Source: Achromobacter sp. Bel (GTDB taxonomy: Bacteria; Pseudomonadota; Gammaproteobacteria; Burkholderiales; Burkholderiaceae_B). Taken from it: a DNA stretch of 49,020 bases. The first letter of the stretch is position 1; each line of letters starts with the position of its first letter. A program made the translations under genes and the position numbers. Below, one piece after another: positions 17,367 to 26,323 of the stretch. The stretch covers positions 1-49,020 of the forward strand of contig NZ_JABBJN010000043.1 of NCBI RefSeq assembly GCF_012928505.1, read 5' to 3'. The notes below the pieces were generated by a model. That model searched no databases. It saw only the letters and a list, made by a program, of their open reading frames with translations, and had not been told where the DNA came from.

Positions 17367-17393
17367 TGGGCGTGGATCAGCGGGGGGCTGCCG

Positions 17394-18692
17394 TCACGCC
17401 TTCTTGGGGTCGAAGTGCTTCACGATGCCCTGCCAGCACCGGTAATAGTCGCCTTGCAATTCTACCGACGCCAGGGCCTGCGCGGTCGGGCGGATGACGC
17501 GGCGCGTTTCGAACATGAAGGCCATCGTGTCGCGGATGTAATGCGCGGCGTGCGTATCGGCGTGCGAGGCCTTTTCGAAGGTCTCGGCGTCGGGGCCGTG
17601 GCCGCTCATGCAATTGTGCAGGCTGGCGCCGCCCGGGGCGAAGCCATCGGCCTTGGCGTCGTACACGCCTTGGATCAGGCCCATGAATTCGCTGGCGATG
17701 TTGCGGTGGAACCAGGGCGGGCGGAACGTGTCTTCCATTGCCAGGATGCGGGGCGGGAAGATCGCGAAGTCCATGTTGGCCGTGCCCGGGGTGTCGGACG
17801 GCGCCGTCAGCACCGTGAAGATCGACGGGTCCGGATGGTCGAAGCTGATCGAGCCGATGGTGTTGAAGTGGCGCAGGTCGTACTTGTACGGGGCATGCGT
17901 GCCATGCCAGGCCACGACGTCCAGGGGAGAATGGTCGATCGAGGCTCGCCAGAACCCGCCCGTGAACTTGGCGATCAGTTCGAAATCGCCTTCCACGTCT
18001 TCGTACCAGGCCACCGGCGTCTGGAAGTCGCGCGCATTGGCCAGGCAGTTCGAGCCGATCGGGCCCAGTTCGGGCAAGCGCAGGGCGGCGCCGAAGTTCT
18101 CCAGCATGTAGCCGCGCGCGGCGCCATCCAGCAGTTCGACTCGGAAACGCACGCCGCGCGGGATCACGGCGATTTCCAGGGGTTCCAGGTCGATCAGGCC
18201 CAGCTCGGTGGCCAGGCGCAGCCGGCCTTGCTGCGGCACCAGCAGCAGTTCGCCGTCGGCGTTGTAGAAATAGCGGCCCTGCATCGATTGGTTGGCCGCA
18301 TACATGTGGATGGCCACGCCGCCCTGTTCGTCGGGGCCGCCATTGCCGCCCCAGGTCTTCACGCCTTCCAGGAAGTCGGTGGGGGCGTCAGGAATGGGCA
18401 TCGGGCTCCAGCGCAGCTGGTTGGGCGTGACCGGGCCATGGCCGAAGGTGCTTTCCCAGCCTGCCGCGCCGGCAAAGGGCTCGAACGGCTTGTGTTGTGC
18501 GCCCGGGCGGATGCGGTACAGCCAGGACCGGCGATTTTCGCTGCGCGGGGCGGTGAAGGCGGTGCCGGACAGCTGCTCGGCGTACAGGCCGTACGGGCAT
18601 TGCTGCGGCGAATTGCGGCCCACCGGCAGCGCGCCGGGCAGCGCCTCGGTCGCGCAGTCGTTGCCGAAGCCGGTTTGGTATTTCAGTTCCAT
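17394..18692 (-). CDS. hmgA: Homogentisate 1,2-dioxygenase
   Basis: A 432-residue protein; start ATG 18692 follows AGGAGGATTCC and gives the classic N-terminus [11 protein letters not shown]. Iron-ligand segments are present: [17 protein letters not shown] (His and Glu ligands) and [15 protein letters not shown] (His ligand and catalytic region). The enzyme opens homogentisate to maleylacetoacetate with O2 and Fe(II), the central step of tyrosine, phenylalanine and hydroxyphenylacetate catabolism. It is divergent from a LysR regulator with a LysR box between them and ends at a strong terminator. Confidence 0.97.
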   Translation of the reverse strand: MELKYQTGFGNDCATEALPGALPVGRNSPQQCPYGLYAEQLSGTAFTAPRSENRRSWLYRIRPGAQHKPFEPFAGAAGWESTFGHGPVTPNQLRWSPMPIPDAPTDFLEGVKTWGGNGGPDEQGGVAIHMYAANQSMQGRYFYNADGELLLVPQQGRLRLATELGLIDLEPLEIAVIPRGVRFRVELLDGAARGYMLENFGAALRLPELGPIGSNCLANARDFQTPVAWYEDVEGDFELIAKFTGGFWRASIDHSPLDVVAWHGTHAPYKYDLRHFNTIGSISFDHPDPSIFTVLTAPSDTPGTANMDFAIFPPRILAMEDTFRPPWFHRNIASEFMGLIQGVYDAKADGFAPGGASLHNCMSGHGPDAETFEKASHADTHAAHYIRDTMAFMFETRRVIRPTAQALASVELQGDYYRCWQGIVKHFDPKKA

Positions 18693-18824
18693 GGAATCCT
18701 CCTGGGTGGCGGCGCGGTGCTTGGCCGCGCGGTCGGTATGGGGGGGCGGTCTGGGAAAACCCGGGGCCGATGCGATATTGTCGGGAAAAACGCCCATTAC
18801 GGCTACGGGAATGCAAAAATAGAG

Positions 18825-18845
18825 ACTATAAATTTTGTGAATAGT
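18825..18845. promoter_or_regulatory. LysR-type binding site between hmgA and its divergent regulator
   Basis: ACTAT (18825-18829), 11 bp, ATAGT (18841-18845): an exact T-N11-A inverted repeat inside a conspicuously AT-rich patch. It ends 10 bp before the regulator start, so it should mediate autoregulation and, from ~130 bp, hmgA activation. Confidence 0.6.
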
Positions 18846-18855
18846 AGGGGGCCGC

Positions 18856-19764
18856 ATGGCCGAATTGCGCGACGTCGACCTGAACCTGTTGATCCTGTTC
18901 CAGCACCTGCTGGAAGACCGCAACCTGTCGGCCGTGGCGCGGCGGATGGATCTGACGCAGCCCGCGGTCAGCAATGCCCTGCGCCGTTTGCGCGAGGCCT
19001 TTGGGGATGAACTCTTCGTGCGTACCGCGCAAGGCATGCTGCCCACGCCGCGGGCGCAGCGGCTGGCCGGTCCCGTCAGCGAAGCGCTGACGATGCTGGG
19101 CCAGGCCTTGAAGGACCAAGACGTGTTCGACGCGACCACCAGCAACCGCCGCTTCCGGGTCGCCATGACGGACGTGGGCGAAATCCACTTCATGCCGCGG
19201 CTGATGGAGGTTTGCGTGCAGGTGGCGCCGCACGTGCGCATCGATTCGGTGCGCGTGCAGGGCCCGGACCTGCCGCGGGAAATGGAGTCGGGCCGGGTGG
19301 ACCTGGCCATTGGCGCGTTCGACGAAATGGGGGCGGGCACGCTGCAGCGCATGCTGTTCCGGCAGGGCTACGCGACCTTGTTCCGCCAGGCGCATCCCAC
19401 CGCGCATGCGGGCATGGGTATCAAGGCGTTCCGCGCCGAGCGGCATCTGATCGTGTCGCGGGCCGCGCCCTACGGGCAGGTCAACCAGTCCATGGAGCGG
19501 GCGGGCGTGGAGTTGGCCGAACATTTCAGCGTGCCGCACTTTTCGGCCGTGCCCTACATCGTCAGCGCGACGGACTTGCTGGCGACCGTGCCCGAAAAGC
19601 TGGCCGCCAGCGCCGCGCCACCGTTCGGTCTGCGCTTCATGACGCCACCGGTGAAAGTGCCCGCGCTGCAGACGAACATGTACTGGCAGCGCAGGGTGGA
19701 TCGCGATGGCGGCAACCAATGGTTGCGCGCCTTGATCGTGAATACGTTCGCAGTGGGGTTGTAA
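18856..19764 (+). CDS. LysR-family transcriptional regulator, probable regulator of homogentisate genes
   Basis: A 302-residue protein. The helix-turn-helix is at residues ~6-65 ([34 protein letters not shown]), followed by the type-2 periplasmic-binding effector domain from ~92. Start ATG 18856 follows AGGGGG. It is divergent from hmgA with a T-N11-A site in between, and convergent with the DUF2783 gene (19-bp gap). Homogentisate or an aromatic precursor is the likely co-inducer by context; the sequence does not show which. Confidence 0.9.
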   Translation: MAELRDVDLNLLILFQHLLEDRNLSAVARRMDLTQPAVSNALRRLREAFGDELFVRTAQGMLPTPRAQRLAGPVSEALTMLGQALKDQDVFDATTSNRRFRVAMTDVGEIHFMPRLMEVCVQVAPHVRIDSVRVQGPDLPREMESGRVDLAIGAFDEMGAGTLQRMLFRQGYATLFRQAHPTAHAGMGIKAFRAERHLIVSRAAPYGQVNQSMERAGVELAEHFSVPHFSAVPYIVSATDLLATVPEKLAASAAPPFGLRFMTPPVKVPALQTNMYWQRRVDRDGGNQWLRALIVNTFAVGL

Positions 19765-19783
19765 ATGCCCGCGCTCGCCCTTC

Positions 19784-19981
19784 CTACGCTTGCATGACCG
19801 ACGCGCGGGCCTGTTGCAGGGCTTCGCGCAGCAGGGCCACGTCGCCCAGGTGGTTGGCCAGCAGCAGGATCAGCGCCGCGTTCAGTTCCTGGCTTTGCTC
19901 GTTCGTCAGGTCGCGGTGCGTTTCGATCAGCGCTTCGTAGAAATCGTCCGGCGAGCTCAGGTTGGTTTCGGTAATCAGCAT
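19784..19981 (-). CDS. mhaB: Small DUF2783-type protein, probable coupling subunit of the upstream hydroxylase (MhaB-like)
   Basis: A 65-residue, mostly helical acidic protein (MLITETNLSSPDDFYEALI...). ATG 19981 follows GAGG; an upstream in-frame extension overlaps the hydroxylase and is unlikely. It belongs to the small family (DUF2783 as I recall) found beside MhpA-like flavoprotein hydroxylases. In Pseudomonas putida U, 3-hydroxyphenylacetate 6-hydroxylase is, as I remember it, a flavoprotein MhaA plus a ~7-kDa coupling protein MhaB, and this pair matches in size, order and homogentisate context. It starts 19 bp after the hydroxylase stop. It might otherwise be an uncharacterised accessory factor. 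Confidence 0.65.
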   Translation of the reverse strand: MLITETNLSSPDDFYEALIETHRDLTNEQSQELNAALILLLANHLGDVALLREALQQARASVMQA

Positions 19982-20000
19982 GATGGGTTGACCTCTGGAT

Positions 20001-21680
20001 TCAGGCGTGGCCCGTGGCGCGGCGGACGGCGCGGGCGACGGCATCGGCGTCGAATGCGCGCCAGCGCGCGGCGATGTGCTGGTCCGGCCGGATCAGGTAG
20101 GCCGTGCCGGGCTGCGCGTCGTAGCGTTTGGCCAGGCAGCCTTCGGTGTCGGCCACCACCGGCAAGCCGGCGGGCAGAACTGAACCGTCGCACCCGGCGC
20201 TGGCGACCAGGACGGCCTTGACGGGCACGGGCGCCATGCGGAGGGCCTGCAAGGCCTGGAGCGTGTCGGCGCCAGGCAGCGTGTCGCCACAGAACAGTGC
20301 CAACACAAAACCGCCGTCCAACTGCGCCAGCCACCAGTCTTGCTCGCCACGGCACGCCACGGGCGCATCCAGCGCGACCGCCCCGGGCACCATGCGTCCC
20401 GTGAAGGTGTCGGCGTCCGGCGTATTCAGCGGCGAACCGCCGTACGTGGCCGGCAGCGAGAGCCGCCCGCTGTTGACGAGCGAGCGGGCGAACGGATGCG
20501 TCTTGGCCAGGTTCAGCACCGCATTGCGGAAGCTCTTGCTGATATCGCTTTTGGGCGTGATGAAGTCGGTGGCGCGCGACGAGTTCAGGATGTTCTCGTC
20601 GGCGGCATACTCGCGCTCGGCGCTGTAGCTGTCGATCAGCGTGTCGGGCGCCAGGCCGGCCAGCACCAGCTTCAGCTTCCAGGCCAGGTTTTCGGCGTCC
20701 TGCACGCCGCTGTTGGCGCCGCGCGCGCCGAACGGCGAGACGCGGTGCGCGGAGTCTCCGGCGAACACGACGCGGCCATGGCGGAACTTGTCCATGCGTT
20801 CGCATGCGAAGGTATAGACGCTGACCCATTCCAGGTCGAACTGCGCGTCGGGGCCGAGCAGGGCGCGGATGCGCGGCAGCACGTTCTCGGGTTTGACGGC
20901 TTCGACGGGGTCGGCGTTCCAGCCCAGCTGGAAGTCGATGCGCCAGACATTGTCGGGCTGGCGGTGCAGCAGCACGGACTGGTTGGGATGGAAGGGCGGG
21001 TCGAACCAGAACCAGCGCTCGGTCGGGAAGTCGGCCTTCATCTTCACGTCGGCGATCAGGAAGCGGTCGCGGAAAATGCGGCCATGGCTTTCCTGGCCGA
21101 TCAGCTTGCGCACCGGCGACCGCGCGCCGTCGCAGGCCACCAGCCAATCGGCATGCAGGGTGTACGGGCCTTCGGGGGTTTCGATCGTCAGGTCGACGCC
21201 GTCGCTGGCTTGCGCCACGCCGGCGACCTTGTTCTTCCAGCGCAGGTCGATGTTGGGTTCCTGGCGCGCCTGTTCATACAGGTAGCCTTCGGCGTAGTAC
21301 TGCTGAAGGTTGATGAACGCGGGGCGGCGGTGGCCGGGTTCGGGCAGCAGGTCGAAGCGCCAGACTTCCTGTTCGCGGAAGAACACCTTGCCGACGTTCC
21401 ACGACACGCCCTTGTCGATCATGCGCTGGCCCACGCCCAGGCGGTCCCAGATTTCCAGCGTGCGCTTGGAAAAGCAGATGGCGCGTGAGCCGGTGGACAG
21501 GCGGTAGTCGTCGTCCAGGACCACGACACGCACGCCCTGGCGGGCAAGGTCCAGCGCGGTGGTCAGGCCGACCGGGCCGGCGCCCACGACCACGACCTGG
21601 TGCCGCGGCGGTGCGCCGGCGCTCTGGTCGGCGTGCTTTTCATAGGCGAACTCCATCGCCTGAAAGTCGATGTCTCCCAC
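20001..21680 (-). CDS. mhaA: FAD-dependent aromatic-ring hydroxylase (MhpA/MhaA type), probable 3-hydroxyphenylacetate 6-hydroxylase
   Basis: A 559-residue class A flavoprotein monooxygenase. Visible are GAGPVG (33-38, FAD dinucleotide fold), CDGARSPVRK (DG motif, 183-192), and AGDSAHRVSPFGARGANSG (GD motif, 307-325). A thioredoxin-like C-terminal domain runs from ~420 to the end. Start GTG 21680 has AGGAGA upstream. It hydroxylates a phenolic acid with NAD(P)H and O2. Placement next to hmgA/fahA and the small coupling-protein gene argues for 3-hydroxyphenylacetate to homogentisate. 3-(3-hydroxyphenyl)propionate hydroxylase is the alternative annotation, but no meta-cleavage genes are here. 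Confidence 0.8.
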   Translation of the reverse strand: MGDIDFQAMEFAYEKHADQSAGAPPRHQVVVVGAGPVGLTTALDLARQGVRVVVLDDDYRLSTGSRAICFSKRTLEIWDRLGVGQRMIDKGVSWNVGKVFFREQEVWRFDLLPEPGHRRPAFINLQQYYAEGYLYEQARQEPNIDLRWKNKVAGVAQASDGVDLTIETPEGPYTLHADWLVACDGARSPVRKLIGQESHGRIFRDRFLIADVKMKADFPTERWFWFDPPFHPNQSVLLHRQPDNVWRIDFQLGWNADPVEAVKPENVLPRIRALLGPDAQFDLEWVSVYTFACERMDKFRHGRVVFAGDSAHRVSPFGARGANSGVQDAENLAWKLKLVLAGLAPDTLIDSYSAEREYAADENILNSSRATDFITPKSDISKSFRNAVLNLAKTHPFARSLVNSGRLSLPATYGGSPLNTPDADTFTGRMVPGAVALDAPVACRGEQDWWLAQLDGGFVLALFCGDTLPGADTLQALQALRMAPVPVKAVLVASAGCDGSVLPAGLPVVADTEGCLAKRYDAQPGTAYLIRPDQHIAARWRAFDADAVARAVRRATGHA

Positions 21681-21811
21681 GGTTGTCTCCTGTGTGGGTC
21701 ATTTTGTTTTTATGTCGCGAAGCCGCGTGCCGTCCGGCGGCGCGCGGTTCCGGTTCTTGCAACGTTCGGTCTGGGCCGCTTCCGGTCTGCGCCGGACTCG
21801 GCCCGTCGGCC

Positions 21812-22765
21812 TCAGCCTTCCAGCTGCGCCCACATTTCCAGATCGCGCTTGTCGGTCCAGATGCGGGGATGGGTGTGGCCGGTGGCTTCGTCATAGGCGC
21901 GCGACACGTCGAACGGCATGCAGTGGTCGAAGATCACCCAGTCGCTGTAGCGCGGCTTCATGAAGTCGTAGACCTCGCGGTAGATCGTCTTCAGGTCGCG
22001 GCCTTCGGCCACGCCGCGGTTCACGGCGCCGTACAGGTCGGTCAGGAACGCGCGGGTGCCGGCCAGGCCTTGGCGGACCTCGGTGGCGTTCTTCAACGCC
22101 GGGCCGCGGCCCGGAACCATCTTTTCGGCTTCGAAGCCCGACAGCGCGTCCAGCGTGCTGGGCCAGTCGCGGAAGTAGGCGTCGCCGCAGTACGGGGTGG
22201 ACTGGTATTCGACCAGGTCGCCGGCGAACAGGATCTTCTGTTCGGGCAGCCAGGCGATGGTGTCGCCCTTGGTGTGACCGCGGCCCACTTGCAGCAGCTT
22301 GACTTCCAGGTTGCCCAGGTTGACGGTCATTTCGCCCTTGAACGTCATCGTCGGCCAGACCAGGCCCGGCGGAATCGATTCGGCGTTGCGGAACAGGCGG
22401 GGGAAGCGGCCGATCTCGCTGGCCTTGTCCTGTTCGCCGCGTTCGGCGATCAGGTCGTAGGTGTCGCGGCTGGCCAGGATCTCTTGGGCGTTGTAGGCAG
22501 AGGCGCCGAACACACGCACGGCATGGTAGTGCGACAGCAGGATGTACTTGATCGGCTTGTCCGTGACTTCGCGGATGCGGCGGATCACGTCCTGGGCCAT
22601 GGCCGGGGTGGCCTGGGTGTCGATCACCATGACGGCCTCGTCGCCGATGATCACGCCCGTGTTGGGGTCGCCTTCCGCCGTGTAGGCATAGGCGTTGTCG
22701 GACAGTTTTTCGAACGAGACGACCTTGTCGTCCAGGTCGGCGTGCGAGGCGAATTGCTTGCTCAT
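21812..22765 (-). CDS. Metallo-beta-lactamase-fold protein with half of the zinc site replaced
   Basis: A 317-residue MBL-fold protein; ATG 22765 follows GGAAGGAG. The usual HxHxDH motif reads HYHAVR (79-84): the first two histidines are kept but Asp and His are Val83 and Arg84. His164 (GRGHTKGD) and Asp183 (FAGD) are present, while the last metal histidine (normally PGHG) is Arg220 in PGRGPA. Thus site-1 ligands remain and site 2 is lost. It is first in an operon with the flavoprotein hydroxylase and small coupling protein behind a strong promoter. A role in handling an ester, thioester or lactone of the aromatic pathway is inference. Confidence 0.8.
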   Translation of the reverse strand: MSKQFASHADLDDKVVSFEKLSDNAYAYTAEGDPNTGVIIGDEAVMVIDTQATPAMAQDVIRRIREVTDKPIKYILLSHYHAVRVFGASAYNAQEILASRDTYDLIAERGEQDKASEIGRFPRLFRNAESIPPGLVWPTMTFKGEMTVNLGNLEVKLLQVGRGHTKGDTIAWLPEQKILFAGDLVEYQSTPYCGDAYFRDWPSTLDALSGFEAEKMVPGRGPALKNATEVRQGLAGTRAFLTDLYGAVNRGVAEGRDLKTIYREVYDFMKPRYSDWVIFDHCMPFDVSRAYDEATGHTHPRIWTDKRDLEMWAQLEG

Positions 22766-22806
22766 GGAGGCTCCTTCCACTGTTCTAGGAATAGGTGTGT
22801 GAAAGG

Positions 22807-22835
22807 AATATAGCTTGGCGTTAGTGTTTGTGCAA
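22807..22835 (-). promoter_or_regulatory. Sigma70-type promoter of the MBL-hydroxylase operon
   Basis: On the minus strand TTGCAC (22835-22830), a 17-bp spacer and TATATT (22812-22807). Transcription would start near 22800, ~35 bp before the MBL gene. A 6-bp inverted pair TATAGC/GCTATA flanks the region and could be a regulator site. Confidence 0.65.
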
Positions 22836-22902
22836 TACGTTCGCTATAAACAAATGGCCTTGTTTTTGCAGGGATTTCCCGGGGCTTTTCAGGGGCGCGG
22901 GG

Positions 22903-23730
22903 CTAGTTTCGTTGGCATTTCGGGCAGTAGTACGTGGCGCGCTGGCCCTGGACGAAACGCCGGATTGGCGTGGCGCAGACCCGGCACGGCAGGCCCTCTC
23001 GTTCATAGACCGCGGCATGGATCTCAAAGTAGGCCCCGGGTTCGCCGGTGGCGCCCACGTAATCCCGCAGGGTGCTGCCCCCGGATGTCAGGGCGTCGGC
23101 CAACGTGGCGCGGACCATGTCCGCCAGCCGGTCGCAGCGGGCGGGCGACAGCTTGTTGGCCGGCGTCTTTGGGTTGATGCGCGCCCGGAACAGGCATTCC
23201 GATGCGTAGATATTGCCCACCCCGACGACGGCCAGGCCGGCCAGCAGCACCTGTTTGACGGCGGCGCCGTGGTTTTTGAAGTGCCGGTGCAGCCAGGCGC
23301 CGTCAAAGCGCGGGTCGAAGGGCTCGATGCCCAGCTTGGCCAGCAGCGGGTGGGTCTCGATGGGGCCGTCGGCGCCGGAGTGCCACAGCACCGCGCCAAA
23401 GCGGCGGGGGTCATGCAGGCGCAGCACGGCCTCGTCGAAGATCCATTCGACGTGGTCATGCTTGCGCAGGAATTCACCCGGCGCGACGCTGCGCAGCGAC
23501 CCGGACATGCCCAGATGCACGATCTGGGTGCCATGTTCAAAGCGCAGCAATAGATATTTGCCGCGGCGGGCGCATTCCAGGACCGCGCGGCCGCCGATCA
23601 GCGAGGGCAGGTCGGGCGGAATGGGCCAGCGCATGCGGGCTTCGTGGACGACCAGGCGCTTGAGCGTCCGGCCAGTGATGACGGCGTCAATTCCCCGACG
23701 CGTGGTTTCGACTTCAGGCAGTTCCGGCAT
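22903..23730 (-). CDS. mutM: Formamidopyrimidine-DNA glycosylase
   Basis: A 275-residue protein, standard length. ATG 23730 gives the invariant N-terminus MPELPEVE, where Pro2 becomes the catalytic amine after Met removal and Glu3 is the acid. Lys58 (GKYLLLRF) is the conserved phosphate-binding lysine. The helix-two-turn-helix is followed by a C-terminal zinc finger with Cys249, Cys252, Cys269 and Cys272. It excises 8-oxoguanine and formamidopyrimidines. It is divergent from the TPR-protein gene across ~60 bp. Confidence 0.97.
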   Translation of the reverse strand: MPELPEVETTRRGIDAVITGRTLKRLVVHEARMRWPIPPDLPSLIGGRAVLECARRGKYLLLRFEHGTQIVHLGMSGSLRSVAPGEFLRKHDHVEWIFDEAVLRLHDPRRFGAVLWHSGADGPIETHPLLAKLGIEPFDPRFDGAWLHRHFKNHGAAVKQVLLAGLAVVGVGNIYASECLFRARINPKTPANKLSPARCDRLADMVRATLADALTSGGSTLRDYVGATGEPGAYFEIHAAVYEREGLPCRVCATPIRRFVQGQRATYYCPKCQRN

Positions 23731-23791
23731 GAGCCAGTGTAAGATCATCAATTGCGTGTACGAAGATTGTGCCATCAACCGGACGGGCCGC

Positions 23792-25615
23792 GTGAAGTCG
23801 TCTTTCAAACAAATGAATATCGGGATCGCCACGCTTGCGCTTGCGCTGGCAACAGGTTTTGCGCTGCCGGCCCAGGCGGCCGACAGCCGGACGCGTGATG
23901 CGACCGGGCCCCGCATGGCGCCCCAGAACCATCAGCCCGAAACCGAGGTGATCCGCCTGCGTCCGGGCCAATTGCCCTACGTATCGCTCACCGCCGACAT
24001 CTTCTATCGCGTCCTCGCGTCGGAGATCGCCGCCCAGCGCGGCATGTATGGCACGGCGGCAACCACCATGATCGGCCTGGCCCGGGACACGGGCGACCCC
24101 CGTCTGGCCCGCCGCGCCCTGGAATTCCAGTTGGCCGGGGGTAATCTGCCCGGCGCGCTGGAGGCAGCCCGGGTCTGGGCGCGCCTGTCGCCCAACGATG
24201 TCGAAGCCAGCTCCACCGAGCTGGCGCTGGCCGCCGCCAACGGGCAGACCAAGGGCCTGGCCCAGGCGCTGCGCAACCGAATCGACGCTTCCCGCGACAA
24301 ACCGGCCGCCATCGGCCAGGCGCTGGCAGTGTTAAGCCGCCTGAACGATCGCCGCCTGGCCCTGCGCATCCTTGACGAATCCCTGAGCGACAGCGTGCGC
24401 AAGCTGCCGGCCGCCCATCTGGCGCTGGCCGACGTGGCCTCGGCCTCGGGCGACTACGAGCGCGCCGCCCAGGAGTCCCGCGCCGCGCTGGCCGCCGATC
24501 CCAAGTCCGAAGCCGCCGCCCAGCGCGTGCTGGAATACGGTTCGAAGGTGGATCCGCAACGCGCCATGACCGAGGCGCGCGCCTATATCAACCGCAATCC
24601 GGGCGCCCGCAAGGTCCGCCTGATGCTGGCCGGGCAACTGGCCGACAGCGGCGACTACAACGGTGCGCTGTCTGAACTGCAAGCCATGTCGCGCCGTTCC
24701 CCGGAAGACTTCGACCTGCTGTTCATGCAAGCCCAGCTGGCCTACAAGGCGGGCCACTTGCCGCAAGCCAAGACGCTGCTTCAGCAGTACCTGGACGTGC
24801 AGCAGCAGCGCCAGCGGGCCACCGTGCCCGGTGCCACGGATGCCGGCGCCGCCGCGGCGGACGCCCACGTCCTGCTGTCGCGCATCGCCGAAGACCAGGG
24901 TCAATACGACGAAGCCATCCGCGAACTCGGCCGCATCGACGACCCCACGTTGCGCTATTCGGTCGCCATGCGCCAGGCCGCCCTGCGCGCCAAGAGCGGC
25001 CGGGTGGACGAGGCCCTGGCCATGATCGACGCCGCCGGCCCGCAAGACGACGAAGAGCGCACGCTGGGCGTGCTGACCAAGGCGCAGATCCTGCGCGACG
25101 CCGACCGCGTCCAGCAAGCCGTGACCACGCTGGAAGCCGCCGACCAGGCGCTGCCGGACACCGTCGAGATCAAGTACGAACTGGCGATGCTGTACGAACG
25201 CCAGAATCGCCTGGCCGACCTGGAGCGCATGCTGCGCCAGGTCATCGCTCTGGATCCGGACCACGCCCACGCCTACAACGCGCTGGGCTATACGCTGGCG
25301 GACCACAACCAGCGCCTGCCCGAAGCGCTGGACCTGATCACGCAAGCACTGGAACTGTCGCCGAACGACCCCTTCATCCTGGATAGCATGGGCTGGGTCA
25401 AGTACCGCATGGGCGAATCCGAGTCCGCCGCGCAATACCTGCGCCGCGCCTATAGCGTGCGCCCGGAAGCCGACATTGCCGCCCACCTGGCTGAAGTCCT
25501 GTGGTCTCAGGGCAAGCGCGATCAGGCCACCGAACTGCTGCGTGCCGCGCTGATGAAGGATCCCAAGAACAAGACCGTCCAGGACGTCGTCAAGCGTCTG
25601 GGAGTGGGGCTGTGA
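23792..25615 (+). CDS. Exported tetratricopeptide-repeat protein
   Basis: A 607-residue protein. I favour GTG 23792 because it adds a basic n-region (two Lys) to the hydrophobic signal segment and cleavage at AQA-AD; ATG 23813 is the alternative but would leave no positive charge. After a ~45-residue linker the rest is helical TPR repeats, clearest at the C-terminus (the repeat around HAHAYNALGYTLADHNQRLPEALDLITQALELSPNDP, and the next one). It lies directly upstream of lolB with a 4-base GTGA overlap, an arrangement conserved in betaproteobacteria as I recall. A scaffolding role in the periplasm or outer membrane is likely; no specific partner can be named. Confidence 0.88.
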   Translation: MKSSFKQMNIGIATLALALATGFALPAQAADSRTRDATGPRMAPQNHQPETEVIRLRPGQLPYVSLTADIFYRVLASEIAAQRGMYGTAATTMIGLARDTGDPRLARRALEFQLAGGNLPGALEAARVWARLSPNDVEASSTELALAAANGQTKGLAQALRNRIDASRDKPAAIGQALAVLSRLNDRRLALRILDESLSDSVRKLPAAHLALADVASASGDYERAAQESRAALAADPKSEAAAQRVLEYGSKVDPQRAMTEARAYINRNPGARKVRLMLAGQLADSGDYNGALSELQAMSRRSPEDFDLLFMQAQLAYKAGHLPQAKTLLQQYLDVQQQRQRATVPGATDAGAAAADAHVLLSRIAEDQGQYDEAIRELGRIDDPTLRYSVAMRQAALRAKSGRVDEALAMIDAAGPQDDEERTLGVLTKAQILRDADRVQQAVTTLEAADQALPDTVEIKYELAMLYERQNRLADLERMLRQVIALDPDHAHAYNALGYTLADHNQRLPEALDLITQALELSPNDPFILDSMGWVKYRMGESESAAQYLRRAYSVRPEADIAAHLAEVLWSQGKRDQATELLRAALMKDPKNKTVQDVVKRLGVGL

Positions 25616-26214
25616 CGGCAGCAGTGCAACGCTTGGCTGACGTGTCGGAATGGCTGCGCTGGGCGCTGATGGCCATGCTGGCGTTCATGCTGGCCGCCTG
25701 CACCACCACGCCCAAGCCGATCGAAGGCGCCAGCCCCGATGCGTTCTCGCGCATCGGCCGCTTCGCCATCACCGTGAACGAAGAAAGCGGCAAGCAGAAT
25801 GCCGTGCAAGGCGGCTTCTCGTGGTCGGACGATGGCCGGCGCTACGTGCTGGACCTGACCAATCCGCTGGGATCCACCGAAGCCCGCGTGGAAGGCCAGC
25901 CCGGCGCCGCCAGCCTGACCAAGGCCGACGGCACCCGCCTGGTTGCCGACAATCCCGACGCCCTGGCCGAAGATGCCCTGGGCAGCAGCGTGCCGGTGTC
26001 GGGCTTGCGCGATTGGCTGCGCGGCAAGCTGCCGGCGCAACCCGAGGCCTCCGACGTCGTGCGCGATGAGCTGGGTCGTCCAGCCTCCTTCGAGCAAGGC
26101 GGCTGGCGTGCAAGGCTGTCGCGCTACGACACGCTGGGGCCGCAGTTGCTGGTCCTGGAACGCCAGGAGCCAGGCCGCCGCGTCATGGTGCGGCTGGTCG
26201 TCAACCAGCCTTGA
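25612..26214 (+). CDS. lolB: Outer-membrane lipoprotein localization factor LolB
   Basis: A 200-residue lipoprotein. GTG 25612 overlaps the stop of the TPR gene, with a GGAG-type site upstream. The signal ends in lipobox LAAC with Cys30. The mature part is typical LolB: FSRIGRFAITV, then GGFSWSDDGRRYVLDLTNPLGS, and the late block LRDWLRGKLPA. LolB receives lipoproteins from LolA and inserts them into the outer membrane inner leaflet. Location just before ispE is the normal betaproteobacterial order. Confidence 0.92.
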   Translation: MTAAVQRLADVSEWLRWALMAMLAFMLAACTTTPKPIEGASPDAFSRIGRFAITVNEESGKQNAVQGGFSWSDDGRRYVLDLTNPLGSTEARVEGQPGAASLTKADGTRLVADNPDALAEDALGSSVPVSGLRDWLRGKLPAQPEASDVVRDELGRPASFEQGGWRARLSRYDTLGPQLLVLERQEPGRRVMVRLVVNQP

Positions 26215-26323
26215 TTCCGACGGGGCCGTCCGCGCCCCGCCGCCTTTCCCGCGTCGCTTTCCCAAGTACCGCCTTCCCGTCGCGTGGCTAGAATATGGGC
26301 ATGTCCCGCACCGGTTGTCTTCT

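Noticed and set aside
18826..19719. 297-codon minus-strand open frame opposite the LysR gene, continuous with an upstream extension of hmgA
   Set aside because: The LysR helix-turn-helix is on the plus strand; hmgA has its own ATG with AGGAGG at 18692.
26284..26323. ATG codons upstream of ispE as its start
   Set aside because: They are out of frame with the kinase; the GTG at 26324 gives the conserved N-terminus.
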